From NCBI GenBank assembly GCA_020226215.1, contig CM035231.1, positions 49,628,876-49,692,875 of the forward strand: a DNA stretch of 64,000 bases. Direction: 5' to 3'. Shown here one piece after another: positions 51,498 through 62,694 of this stretch. Each line of letters opens with the position of its first letter. The first letter of the stretch is position 1. Below the pieces are notes generated by a model. The model did no database searches. It was not told the DNA's origin and saw only the letters and a program-made list of their open reading frames with translations. The stretch comes from Sindora glabra (taxonomy: Eukaryota; Streptophyta; Magnoliopsida; Fabales; Fabaceae). A program made the position numbers and the translations under genes.

Positions 51498-54221
51498 AAG
51501 ATGAAACTTGTAATGCTTAATCTTGCTACATAGACTTGAACATCCAAAATAAAAACACAATAAAGCATATCTATTTAAAAAATACTTGATAAACTTTAAA
51601 TTTCATGAATTAGAACACTTGATAAACATTAAATTTCTCCCCTTGAACAAAAACATTTGCAAAACTCAAAATCTTGGTAGAGATACCAATAACTTCTAAA
51701 TGTCTTGTGCTAGCTTCACTTAAGCTGCTCCCTCAACCTCTTAACCAAAAACACTAATAACTAAGGTTGTACACAGCTTCAAGAAGTCTCCTCAACTTCC
51801 TGACCAAAAACACTAACATCTATGATTAGACAGCTCCCAGAAGTCTCCTCTCAGCTTCCTAGCCAAAAACATCAATACCTTGCACAATTGGTCCAACACT
51901 TCAACCATACCTTACAGGCATGAACTAGACACAAACCAATCTAATACTATGCAAGCAAAACTAGTGTTGCAAATCACTTTAAACAAAGGATAATTGTAGT
52001 CAAAATCACACTATTCATAATTGAACTCGTGATTCAATTTGATGTAGAAACAAAATGATGGGACTTTTTGATAGAATTGTTGATGGCTCTGCATCATAGT
52101 AATTCCTTTTCTTAATCATGTCAGAATCATGCGATGCATATGATTCTCTACAGTGATTTGTCAATCCACCTATTTTGTGTTGTGGAGGCTCTATTCTATT
52201 TTGTCAAGGCTCTATTTTGCAAGAAAAATGGGTTACACTAGAAACCAACCCAGATTTAAAAAGGCCCAAAACACAATTTTTCCTCCAATTGTTAAAAAAA
52301 AAATCTAAATAGTTTTTAACACTAATCTGATTCATTTTTACCCTCACCCATCTTCTAAAACCCTTTTTCCACCTTAAAGCCCCTCCAGCATTATGAAACC
52401 CTAACCTCTATTATTCTAATATTATGGTCCCAACCCAATCATCTATTATATAGTATGACTTAACTCTATTGATACTCCATATTTATATTTTTTTTAGTTC
52501 ATGATGTAAAACAAGTATTATGTTTCTTGACTTAAATTTATGATTTTTCATCATCTATGCTTACATTTTTATTGTACATAAGATAAAACATACTAGTTTC
52601 AAATTTCTTTGTAAATCTTACTAATCTACGATTCAAAAATTTGATCAATCAATTTATGATATGATTCATGAATTAATAACCTTGCAAAGGATAACCTTCT
52701 CAAATTAAACCTGTGCAAACACAAGTCATCAAATAATGTCCCAAATTACATGAAGATACCAAACTAATGGTCCAAACCACCAAAACCAAAAGTGCATAGC
52801 ACCAAACAACACAACCTAGAACAAAATTACAAGAACTTAGTCCTTGAAACTATTGCCATTGGAATAACGCCAAAAAAATACTTCTTGTAGCATCTCACCA
52901 ACTCACATCTCCACCAGCCTAAAAATGAACTCAATTGGAAGGAAATTGGAAAACACAAAATTTCATCACCTTAAGCCAAGCACCACACAAAACCACCTAA
53001 AACATCACCAATCTCAAGCCAAAATTATACTCAAACTCTACAAAGCAGCAACAAAATTATGAATCAACACCAAAATTAACAAATTCCTATGCCAAACAAC
53101 CATGGCATACCCAAACTAGAATAGCCAAACACCACCATAGAAAATCCAACTCAAACCACCACAAGACCAGAACCGAATAATGTAGAGCTTGATCATTCAA
53201 AAATGAGAAACCAGGTGCAGAATCAATCAACAGCAGCAAGAGAAAATTAAAAAGTCAAAATTTTTTGACAACTTCATCCTTACAGACAGCAACAATTTTC
53301 ACAACCACAGCCTGGCTAGTGGTCAGAAAATCAAATCATGCAGATCATTGCTTAAACTTGCCACCTTGAGCAAAAAATCCAGCTCTGCCCAGGTCCAATA
53401 CATGTCTCAAAACACACTAAAACAGCCTCAAATCTCACCAAACCCATTACAGCCCCTCAAAATCATTGAGTCCCTAACGAAAGCAGCAAAAAAGAGAAAC
53501 TCACAATTAATTCATTCGAATCTCCATGATACAAAGCCAAAATCTTCTGAAATTGCATTAAAACCATCAAGAAACTAACAAAAACAGCCCCCAATGATCT
53601 TTAAATATCAATAAATCAGTAAAAATGTCATAGACAACCTCAAAGGCTGCCAAAAACATGCTTAAAAATTGAGAAACTAGACCTAATAACACTTTGCCAG
53701 AGCTTCAGTCAAAACCACTATTGTCCTCTGTTGTTACAGCCACCAATTCTGCTTGCAGCACCATCATAAAACCAGAGTTGCCCAGATTTTGTTTGCAGCA
53801 CCATCATAAGACCAGATTTGCCCGGATTCATGCATCAAACAGAAATCAATGTTGTCAGCCACTGCAATCACTAGAAAATTTCCCTGTTGATGTTGTCAGA
53901 CCAGCCACTGCTGCTGCTAAGCACACAGACGGCCGGCAGGCATTCTTCCCCTTATGCTTCAACTCACAACCAGTGATTCTCTCAAACTAGGACTTCCTCA
54001 AGAAATATCTTAATCAATAATAGCATAAAACCTAAAGAAACAGTAACTCTAATTTTTTCTTTCAATATCTTTTCTTTATATCTTTTTTTTTTCCTTTCAC
54101 TCAAACTCAAGAAACTCAAAAATAATAATAAATAAATAAACAAATCTAAATTCTACATCTTTAGCAATTTAACATCTTTGAGGTTACCAGCAAAGGTATA
54201 ACCCACAAGCCTCATAGCGCT
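51498..54221 (-). other. Element N interior, non-coding
   Basis: It is rich in CAA/CCA-type simple motifs on the plus strand. The open frames 53348..53578 and 53694..53990 have no recognisable domain. A tandem duplication with 40-bp period (GCAGCACCATCATAA at 53755 and 53795) is present. No reverse transcriptase or integrase signature was seen on either strand. Confidence 0.6.
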
Positions 54222-54233
54222 CTAATACCATGT
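54222..54233 (-). other. Element N primer-binding site
   Basis: The minus strand reads TGGTATTAGAGC, the initiator-tRNA-Met site with one C-to-T change, adjoining the LTR that starts at 54231. Confidence 0.7.
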
Positions 54234-54243
54234 TGAGAAACAT

Positions 54244-54415
54244 CAATGCTATATGCACAAAAAATAGGATCCAAAATTGGATCCCGAAAGCAAATCAAGG
54301 GTTGCTATTAAATACAAAATAGTGGGAAAATTTTCTAAAACTCAATCCAATGAATATAAAAGATTTGGAACTCAATTTTAAATCCCATTTTTGGTACCTA
54401 TAGCATTTTTGGTTA
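54244..54415. mobile_element. MITE in element N right LTR
   Basis: 172 bp flanked by perfect 8-bp copies of AGAAACAT (54236..54243 and 54416..54423). Inside, ATGCTATATGCAC..AAAAAATAGGAT is inverted against the right end (complement of ATCCCATTTTTGGTACCTATAGCAT), with about four mismatches over 24 bp. An internal near-palindrome GGATCCAAAATTGGATCC lies near 54277. The 8-bp duplication suggests hAT. Confidence 0.7.
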
Positions 54416-54423
54416 AGAAACAT

Positions 54424-54859
54424 TGATGCAGATCAGAATTTCTTTGGAAAAACGTTTGGTAAATAGGAGGAGTCCACCTCCTTAGATAGAAATCTAAAAA
54501 TTCAGATTTAATCCTAGAAACAAAGGTAACAACCTTCAAATTTGAGAGATAACCCTTAATAATTCATTCAACTTTGAAACTTACATAGAAATGCACCTAT
54601 TTATAACCCTTTAGGCATTTAAACTAAGGGCACTCTTAATGAGTAATTAAATATTACATTCAATGATTCAAACCCACAATTCAATGAACTTCTAAAAATA
54701 TAAAGTTGTGACTCTTGAAAAAGTTACCTCTTAATCACTAAAAAACCAACTTCATGACCTAGAATACTAATTCAATGAACTAACCAAATACAAATATTTG
54801 TGACTTTAGGAAAAAAGATATTAATTTTTTTATATTTTATCTATTTTTATTTGTCATTA
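54424..54859 (-). repeat. 3' LTR of the GIP1-carrying element
   Basis: 436 bp; it lacks about 35 bp present in the right LTR after ATTTCTTTGGAAA. The limits are set by alignment with the right copy, which diverges after CATTA. Confidence 0.75.
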
Positions 54860-55835
54860 ATTCCCTAGTGCCTAGTAGAACTCATGTCCAATGAGTTAAG
54901 AGCTTGGTATCTCCTGAAGAGTTGCAGGCAATGTTGCAAATCAATCACAATAATCTAAGTACTTTCTAGTATAGGCTTCCCTTTCCGTCTAACAAGAACC
55001 TTAATATATGTTCCATAACACATTGATTTATTGTTGTCTTACTATAATGAAATCTTGTTATAATGATCCTTGTACTAGGAGTTTATAGCATCATCATAGC
55101 TAATAATTGTGCTAGAAGAGACCACAAAGGGATTTTATGGGAGTTTTCCATCAGGAATGTTGGTTAAGCTTTCAAAATCATCTCCAGATGCAGCAACAAC
55201 AAATTGAAAGCTACCAACAGAAACACTATTTTTATGTTGTTGAAGTATTGTTTCCAAGGAGTATGTGCTATTATAAACAAAAGTTTGATGAAAAGTTGCT
55301 GACATATAGGTATAGTTTTAATGTATGAATGGATAGCCAATTATTAGCAGAATGTCCCAAGGGAAAAGTGGGCTGGGAGTAAGGATGTGTGGCCATGTTT
55401 TGAAGATGTTCAAGGCTAGTTACAGCAAATGTTTTCTCCAAATTAATTTTTAGGAGCCAAGATGTATAGGGCTCGGATTTAGAAAAGGCAGCATTTGTGC
55501 TTGAGCCAAAACTTCCAAAGCTTAGTTTCAAGCATTCTGGAGAATGGAGTTGTAGATGACTTGGAATTACCACAAAAGGATTATTTTCCTCTTCTTTTGC
55601 CCCCCTATGATCCAAATTTGTAGTGACTAATGAAACACCATCATCAGCTTCAAGATTCTCTAAGGGATGCTTGTCAACATTATAGTTGTTAGTGAATTAA
55701 GGATTAGGTTATTAGTTTTTTATTTACTAAGATATATGGACCACGGACCTATCTCTTATAACCCTATATTTTATTATAAATAGACATGCCAACCTCTTAT
55801 AAGAGTATGGCTTCAAGAATTCCTTTCTCTTAACA

Positions 55836-56350
55836 TGATATCTAGAACCTTCATCTAGGTATCTTTCTCACACTCAACCAACAACCCCAAAAAAAAAAAA
55901 ATTACTTTTTTTCTTCTTTCCTTCTTTTTTTCCAAATTCTTGATGCATAACTAGATCACGGAGGAGCTCACAGCCAAAAAACCCAGATCTGAAACTGTTG
56001 TCCAGAGTGCATAGTATTACAGAACAGTAGAGCTACTGTCCGTACGGTTTGAAGGAGATTCAGTGCGTTTTTTGCAGATCTGGGTTGATGAAATTGTAGA
56101 TTGATGACCGGCGACTTCACCGGACCAGCACGTGAGCAACACGCGTGGTACTTGCGAAGGCGTGTGAACAGTATGCGCGGCATATTTTCCCGGCGCATGC
56201 ATATTCTGACGACGATACAATTTCTCCTGCGACCATCTAGGCAAATTCCGCACCTTCCTGTGTGGTTAGATTTGTGATTCAGGCACTTTGATTACAATTT
56301 CTTGAATCTTTTGGCATTTTTTTTGGTGCTGTTTTTCAATCATTCTTTTG
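55836..56350 (+). other. Copia 2 leader, GC-richer, gag missing
   Basis: About 500 bp replaces the expected gag of roughly 1 kb. 56050..56260 is clearly GC-richer than the surroundings (GACCGGCGAC, CGCGTGG, GGCGCATGC). Minus-strand open frames here (e.g. 56017..56253) show no known domain. The element therefore probably moved with gag supplied in trans. Confidence 0.55.
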
Positions 56351-56355
56351 TCATA

Positions 56356-59300
56356 ATGGCGGATTTCTTTGATTTGGGTGTGAGAACTACACACAATAAT
56401 GACAGCAAGTTGTCTTCTATTATGACTACAAATTTGCTTTCGGTTGGTGGAAAGATAATTAATCAAAAGTCAGAAATAGAAAGGAAACAATTTATTATAA
56501 GCATGTCTGAAAGTGAATATATTGAATACATATAATTTCAAGCCTCTAGACAACCACCACCTACTCAATCCATTGCAACTTTGATTCAAACAGGTAAACC
56601 CACTGCGTGTCTCTCCAATTCCCAATCTAAATGGGTAATTGATTCAGAGGCCACTGATCATATGATGGGTCACAAAGGTATCTTGTCTTCCTTCCAAACT
56701 TCATCTTCCTCTTCTTATGTTACTATAGCAAACGGGTTTACTGCTTCAATTGTTAGGAGTGGTACAGTAAATGTTATCCCTAATATTTCCTTATCTAATG
56801 TTTTATGCCTCTCTAAATTCCCTTTCAACTTACTTTCTATTAGACAAATAACACGTGCCTATAATTGTGGTGTTTTCTTCTTTCTTGGTTATTGTATTTT
56901 TCAGGATCTGTTGACGAAGAAGATTTTTAATAAAGGATACGAATGTAGCAGCCTTTACTTGCTTGATGAAAAAGTTCCTCGACCTGTTGCTACCATCACT
57001 CTACATTAATTGCATTGTCGTTTAGATCATCCTTCCTTAGCATTTTTAAAGAAACTATTTCCTAGTGTAAGTTCTGTTTCACAATTCAATTGTGAATCAT
57101 GTCAGTTTGCTAAGCAACATCGTCCGCCTTATGTTCCTAGAGATAATAAACGTGTTGCATTTCCTTTTGAATTAGTACACTTTAATATTTGAGGTCCATG
57201 TCTAGTGGTGGCTAAACTTGGTTATCGGTATTTTGTTACTTTTGTTGATAATTATTCAAGAGTCACTTGACTTTATTTCATGAAAAATAGGTCTGAATTA
57301 TTTACCATTTTTTGTGCCTTTCATGCTGAAATTGTAAATCAATTCAATACTTTCATACAAAACTTACGAAGTAATAATGCAAAAGAATATTTTTCTATCC
57401 AGTTTTCTTTATACTTATCTTAACATGGTATTATTCATCAATCTTCCTGTCCAGTTACTCCACAACAAAATGAAGTAGCCGAAAGAAGAAATTGTCATTG
57501 ATGGAGGTTTCTCGTGCACTCTTATTCCAAATAAAAGTGCCTAAAGTGTTTTAGGCAGAGGCAGTTTCCACTGCTTGTTTTCTCATCAATCAAATGCCAT
57601 CCATGGTTCTCGATGATCAGGTACCTTACTCCATTTTGTTTCCTTCTAGACCTTTATTTCCTCTCACTCCACGTATCTTTGGTTGTACTTGTTTTGTTCA
57701 AGATCATCGTCCTCAAATCTCCAAAGTTAACCCACGGTCTTTAAAATGTGTCTTCCTTGATTATTCTCGAACACAAAAAGGGTATCACTATTATTCTCCC
57801 GATTTGAATCATTATTTTGTATCTTATGATGTTACATTCTTTGAATCCACGTCATATTTTAGCTGTTCTGAATCTTCCTGTACCATACCTGAGTCTGATT
57901 CCCTTGATAAATATTTTCTTGTGTATTCTACCTCTCCGTATTCTTAAGCTTCCCTAGAGAAAAATTGGGTCCGTCCTCCTATTAAGCATGTTTATTCTCG
58001 TAGAGTGTAGGTACTAGTTGTAGCATCATCATCTAACAATGTCAAGACATCCAATACAACAACAACTATTGAATCACAACCAGTTTCATCTCTTCTACCG
58101 ACTGCTTCGTCACTAGATCCCCCTCTATTACCCTCTGATCCTAATATTCCTATAACCCACTGAAAAGGTACTTATAGTTGCACTCAGAAAGGTAACATTA
58201 ATCATCCTTATCCCATTTCTACATATGTGTGTCCTATTCCTCACTACCTGTCTCCTCACAATCATATATTACCTCATTAGATTCTATCACTATTCCTAAG
58301 TGTGTTGCAAAGGCACTTTCTAATCCTGGGTAGCGTGCTACTATGGAGGAAGAAATAATAGCCCTTGAGGAAAATCATACATAGGATATTGTGTCCTTAC
58401 CAACTGGTAAAAATTCTATTGGGTGCAAGTGAGTATTCACTGTGAAATTTAACCCAGATGGCACTGTTACTCGGTTGAAGGCTCGTTTAGTGGCAAAAGG
58501 ATATGCACAGACCTATGGTATGGATTATTCAGAAATGTTCTCTCCAGTTGCAAAACTTACTTCTGTTCGCATATTTATTTCTCTTGCTGTATCTTATGGC
58601 TGGCCCCTCTATCAACTTGATGTTAAAAATGTCTTTTTGCATGTTGATTTATATGAAGAGGTGTATATAGAGTAACCACCCGAGTTTGTTGCTCAGGAGA
58701 AATATGGCAAGGTTTGTCGATTAAAAAAATTTTTATATAACCTGAAACAATCTCCTCGAACTTGGTTTGAGAGATTTAGTGATGTGGTAATAGAGTTTAG
58801 GATGAAAAAAAATGACCATGACCATTCAGTTTTTTATAAACAATCAGATTCTGGTTGTATTCTTCTAACTGTTTATGTGAATGACATTGTAATAACTGGT
58901 AGTGATAGATTAGGTATCTCAAGATTAAAATTTTTTCTTCAAACCAAGTTTCAAACTAAAAACTTGGGAGCATTTCAATACTTTTTAAGGATTGAAATTG
59001 CTCGAGGAAAAAAGGGAATCTTCTTATCTCAGAGAAAATACGTTTTTGATCTCTTGAAAGAAATAGGGATGCTTGACTCTAAACCCTGTGATACTCTTAT
59101 GATTCCAAATGTTAAACTCAACTTTAAAGATGGAGAGTTGTTAGAAAATCTAGAGTGCTATAGACGACTAGTGGGTAAATTAAATTATCTTACCATAAGC
59201 AAACTTGATATTGCCTTTCTGGTAAGTGTAATAAGTCAATTTATGAACTCTCCAAGAACTTCTCATTGGGATGCAATCATGCATATTCTGAAATATCTCA

Positions 59301-59800
59301 AGAAGGCACCTGGTCGTGGACTTTTATATAAAAATCATGATCATTGTAGAATATAAGGCTTTTCTGATGCAGATTGGACTGGATGTCCTATAAATAAAAG
59401 ATCCACCTCTAGGTATTGTGTGTTTGTTGGTGGAAATCTTGTGTCTTAGAAAAATAAGAAACAAATAGTGGCATCGCGTTCAAGTGCAGAGTCTAAGTAT
59501 CGAATTATAGCTCATGCCACATCAGAGCTTATGTGGATTTCCTACCTTCTTTATCAACTTGGAATTGAACCTTATGAAACTATACAACTATAGTGTGATA
59601 ATCGAACAGTTACACATATTGCTACAAATCCAATTTTTCATGAACATACAAAACATATAAAAGTTTATTGTTATTTTGTTAGAGAAAAACTTCAGGAAGA
59701 GATTATTGATCTGATACACATTAGAAATACAGATCAATTGGCTGACTTGTTTATTAAAGCCCTTCCAGGAAAATGAATTGATGATATTTGTAACAAGTTA
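56356..59800 (+). pseudogene. Copia 2 polyprotein (PR-INT-RT-RH, broken)
   Basis: Protease W-V-I-D-S-E-A-T-D-H (D-S-G changed to D-S-E) is in the 56581..57009 frame. Integrase zinc region: L-D-H-P-S-L..C-E-S-C-Q-F-A-K. Integrase core from about 57180, with R-S-N-N-A-K-E-Y near 57370. RT: R-L-K-A-R-L-V-A-K-G-Y-A-Q at about 58475, then Y-V-N-D at about 58874 in place of Y-V-D-D. RNase H at about 59370..59780. Stops (several TAG or TGA at Trp/Gln positions) and frame changes separate these. Confidence 0.85.
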
Positions 59801-60610
59801 GGCATGTTTGATATTTATGCTCCAACTTGAGGGGAAGTGTTAGTGAATTAAGGATTAGGTTATTAGTTTCTTATTTACTAAGATATATGGGTCATAGACC
59901 TATCTCTTATAACCTTATATTTTATTATAAATAGACATGCCAACCTCTTGTAGGAGTATGGCTTCAAGAATCCCTTTCTCTTAACAATAGTAATTTAAAT
60001 TCTTACCATCAAAAGCATGAACACCTCTAGCATTATCATTTGTTGCACTATTAGCAGATATAGCACTAGATCCAATATTGTCTACATTTTTAACATGGAC
60101 ATCTTCAACTACAAATTCATCTACATGAGACTTCATCTATTGATTAGCTCCATCTAAATATGATGAGTTTAAATAGAGTCTAGAATTAGAAGGCACATCA
60201 ATGATAGAGGATACAACAACCACTAATTGGTGTTCAATGGAAAACTGCTTATCATTCTATGATACATTTTGACTCCATGCAAGACTTCAATCACCATTCG
60301 TTTTTAACACCTTGGAAGCATGAATTTGCAATGGATGCAAATTGTGACCTGATGTTGTTAAATGTGCCATTTGAAAAGGAGGTTTAGGCATGGAAGCCTT
60401 CATTCAAGGCCTTCTCATCTTAGCTTTTTGATTGATTATAGTTGCCTCCCTCCAAGTTTCAAGATTAACAATTCAGTTTAAAATATTACATGCTTTTCAC
60501 ACAATATGCAACAATAAGTTATCTCTTTCACGAACTGTAAGTCTGTGTCAATATCCTTTTCCACTTCTCAACACCGTTGAGATGGTTGACAGCCCACAAG
60601 GAACAGTCTT

Positions 60611-60622
60611 GCTCTGATACCA
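60611..60622 (-). other. Primer-binding site of the GIP1-carrying element
   Basis: The minus strand reads TGGTATCAGAGC exactly, the plant initiator-tRNA-Met complement, four to five bases inside the 5' LTR. Confidence 0.85.
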
Positions 60623-60625
60623 AAC

Positions 60626-61100
60626 TGATGCAAATCAGAATTTCTTTGGAAATTTTGATATAAGTTGTGATGGATAATTTGGGTGGAAAAGGATGCCAAT
60701 GGGAGGAGTCCACCTCCTTGGATAGAAATCTGAAAATTCAGATTTAAACCAAGAAACAAAGGTAACTACCTTCAAATTTGAGAGATAACTCCTAATAATT
60801 CATTCAACCTTGAACTTACACAGAAATGCTCCAATTTACCCTTTAGGCATTTAAGCTAAGGGCACTCTTAATTACTAATTAAATATTACATTCAATGATT
60901 CAAACCCCTAATTCAATGAACTGTCTAAATACATAAAGTTGTGACTCTTAGGAAAGTTACCTCTTAATCACTATGAAACAGATTTCATGACTTAGAATAT
61001 TAATTCAATGAACTAACCAAAAACAAATAATTGTAACTATAGGGAAAAAGACATTAAATATTTTTTATATTCTATCTTTTTTTTTTTTTATTCGCCATTA
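60626..61100 (-). repeat. 5' LTR of the GIP1-carrying element
   Basis: 475 bp, starting three bases from the primer-binding site at 60611..60622. It aligns with 54424..54859 along its length, apart from the extra segment near 60650..60690. Confidence 0.78.
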
Positions 61101-61386
61101 TACATGACCAGGGTTTAGAAGGGAGAGTAGAGAAAATCAAAGAAAATACTAAAATATTATTGACAAAATAAAAACTTAAATTATGACATATGACTCAATT
61201 TTAATGCTCTATTTATATAAAGCTCCTAAGAAACACAAAAACTCTAATATCCTTACACTTTGGTTGCAAGACAGGTAAGCACATAACATAATCTAAAATC
61301 ATACTAATCAATCCAAAATATTTCCTAATATAAGATAATTCTCAATGTAAGATAATTCCCTAATATAACATAGTTCTAATAAAGAC

Positions 61387-61714
61387 TATAACAGGCAGAA
61401 AATACGTCCAAGACTATGTTAGTATTTATTAACATTGATTACCAGAAACACTTGATAAGAAGAAAAAAATTCTAAATTCTATTTGTTCTTTTATCTGATT
61501 GTTTTGTACTTTTTCCATCAGGAAGGATGGGGAATGGGTATTAAAAGATGACTAAAGAAACTTGACTTTGAGAGAGAAGAAAGGAGAATCAGAAAACCGT
61601 AAAAGGGTCATCCCAATTCAAACTTCCATTGACAGAGCAATAATATGCTGGAATGACCAAAACCTGAAGTCTACATGTATCATAATGATGTCGGTCTGAT
61701 TTGTAGGACTGATA
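61387..61714. other. AMSH-like intron remnant, no feature seen
   Basis: AT-rich intronic sequence between the element N duplication and exon 5; no repeat or domain recognised. Confidence 0.5.
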
Positions 61715-61860
61715 AGGAGTTCAAAAAGAAAATAACATAGGATAAGATGAAGAAACATATGGCTTCTGAAACTGCTTATCAATTGGCATGGGATTTGAAG
61801 ATGAAATGAGAGCATTATTTTCCTATTTCAAAAAGACAGAGGACCAGACACAGAAGGCTG
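61715..61860 (-). pseudogene. AMSH-like exon 5 (degraded)
   Basis: N-N-A-L-I-S-S-S-N-P-M-P-I-D-K-Q-F-Q-K is recognisable. It is preceded in frame by TAG and followed by TGA after L-F-S-F. Borders are approximate. Confidence 0.65.
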
Positions 61861-62140
61861 GAGCTATGTAAGGAAAAATGAACGAAAAATGCAAGTTAAC
61901 AAGTATAAATGTCTGAAACCACATGAATAAAAATCAGAACAAAAAGGTTAGAAATTTTGTACGACTTAAAAAAGTCTATTGCTCAGGTATCCTGACAAGG
62001 AGAGAATAGACATTCTAAAATGAAATCACTCTAATAACTTAAAATTGCATTTTGATCAGAAAAAAAAATGGCAAGGAATGAATCCTATTGACATTTCAAG
62101 TTTTCAGTGACTAGTCAATATAGTATGTTGAAGTCCTCAC

Positions 62141-62341
62141 CTGCTTTGTATCTATGCACAAGTAAGAACTTTTATTGACAGGGGGACATTCCAAAGAAGG
62201 TGGCACAGAACTGTGCAAAGCCATATTGGAGTTATGATCTTCTGACCATTGGGCTCTTGCAGGCAAGTTATTCAAATCATTCAGCTGATGCTGGAATTCT
62301 GGCTTGAAAGATTCAAGCTCATCTAATGCAGCTAACAATCT
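62141..62341 (-). pseudogene. AMSH-like exon 4
   Basis: 201 nt, 67 codons, open throughout: L-D-E-L-E-S-F-K-P-E-F then a linker with C-P-P-V-N-K-S-S-Y. The acceptor is CCACAACAG and the donor CAG/GTGAGG. Confidence 0.85.
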
Positions 62342-62460
62342 CTGTTGTGGTAAAATGACCCGAAAAAAGGCAACTTTAGCAGATATTAAATTTATAAATG
62401 GTAAGAAGAAAACTCGCATTTACAAAATTACAAAAAGCAGATAAAGCAGCAATTTCTCAT

Positions 62461-62536
62461 CTTCTTGTATGCTGCTCTTTCTTTAGGATGTGAAACTTGG
62501 TAATCTCAATGAAATGGTGTAGTCTTAGAAACCAAA
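62461..62536 (-). pseudogene. AMSH-like exon 3 with stop and altered donor
   Basis: It completes S-L-V-S-K-T-T-P-F-H, then TGA (an Arg position in homologues), then D-Y-Q-V-S-H-P-K-E-R. The exon end is followed by ATGAGAAA, as if a GTGAGAAA donor had lost its G. The phase fits exon 4 exactly. Confidence 0.8.
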
Positions 62537-62629
62537 CTTGAAGACAAAATTAACTAGACTCAGCACATAAAAACGAAACAAATAGTGTCATTTTAGAAAC
62601 ATGGAAACTGGCCAAGGTCTCAATTTTAC

Positions 62630-62694
62630 CTTGAAGATCTAAGTAGAATAATATAGAGATCAACAACATTATTATCCTCCCGGTAAATACTCAC
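62630..62694 (-). pseudogene. AMSH-like exon 2
   Basis: It encodes I-Y-R-E-D-N-N-V-V-D-L-Y-I-I-L-L-R, a hallmark of the AMSH N-terminus. The acceptor is TCATCAG and the donor AG/GTAAAA. This exon itself is intact (65 nt, phase 2 end). Confidence 0.85.

Larger units (their letters stand above)
55687..59986 (+). mobile_element. Ty1/copia element 2 (149-bp LTRs)
   Basis: LTRs 55687..55835 and 59838..59986 are both 149 bp, TGTTAGTGAATT..CTCTTAACA. They differ at nine positions, all transitions. The target duplication ATAGT is perfect (55682..55686 and 59987..59991). A purine tract TTGAGGGGAAG precedes the 3' LTR. A primer-site-like TGATATCTAGAAC follows the 5' LTR, diverged from TGGTATCAGAGC. 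It is inserted in the GIP1-like fragment. It is the best preserved retroelement here, though still inactive. Confidence 0.92.
54870..60430 (-). pseudogene. Captured GIP1-like (DUF1296) fragment, split by copia 2
   Basis: Plant GIP1 is a nuclear cofactor of bZIP G-box factors. On the minus strand the fragment runs 60430..59987, then 55686..54870 after copia 2. In order: K-M-R-R-P, P-K-P-P-F-Q-M-A-H, D-V..N-V-D-N-I-G-S, E-E-E-N-N-P-F-V-V-I-P-S-H-L-Q, L-S-F-G-S-F-G-S, H-P-Y-S-Q-P-T-F-P-L-G-H, N-S-V-S-V, I-P-D-G-K-L-P and Y-D-D-A-I-N-S. Stops and a frameshift (after G-H-S-A-N) make it non-coding. The N-terminal DUF1296 domain is absent, and part of the middle between N-L-E-K-T and H-P-Y-S-Q-P is deleted. 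No intron-like gaps were noticed, suggesting capture from a spliced transcript. Confidence 0.72.
54424..61100 (-). mobile_element. LTR element carrying a captured GIP1-like gene fragment
   Basis: LTRs 54424..54859 and 60626..61100 share TGATGCA..ATCAGAATTTCTTTGG, GGAGGAGTCCACCTCCTT and TTTAGGCATTTAA. On the minus strand a perfect primer site TGGTATCAGAGC is at 60611..60622, next to the right (5') LTR. The flanks AACAT (54419..54423) and TACAT (61101..61105) match at 4 of 5. The interior has no gag or pol; instead it encodes a stretch resembling plant GBF-interacting protein 1. It is inserted in the right LTR of element N and is itself interrupted by copia 2. Confidence 0.8.
44184..61381 (-). 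mobile_element. Non-autonomous LTR element N (with nested insertions)
   Basis: Two LTR copies share a co-linear core (TTTATATAAAGCTCCTAAGAAACA, TTACACTTTGG, AATCAATC) at 44184..44432 and 61106..61381. The target duplication AAGAC lies at 44179..44183 and 61382..61386. On the minus strand the primer site TGGTATTAGAGC is at 54222..54233, next to the right (5') LTR, and a purine tract (CTTGAAGGAGAGC) is at about 51497..51510, next to the left (3') LTR. The interior of about 2.7 kb has no gag-pol. Both LTRs are split by later insertions. It sits in an AMSH-like intron. Confidence 0.82.

Noticed and set aside
53694..53990. Plus-strand open frame of 98 codons in element N
   Set aside because: It contains an imperfect 40-bp tandem duplication and no recognisable domain; probably chance.
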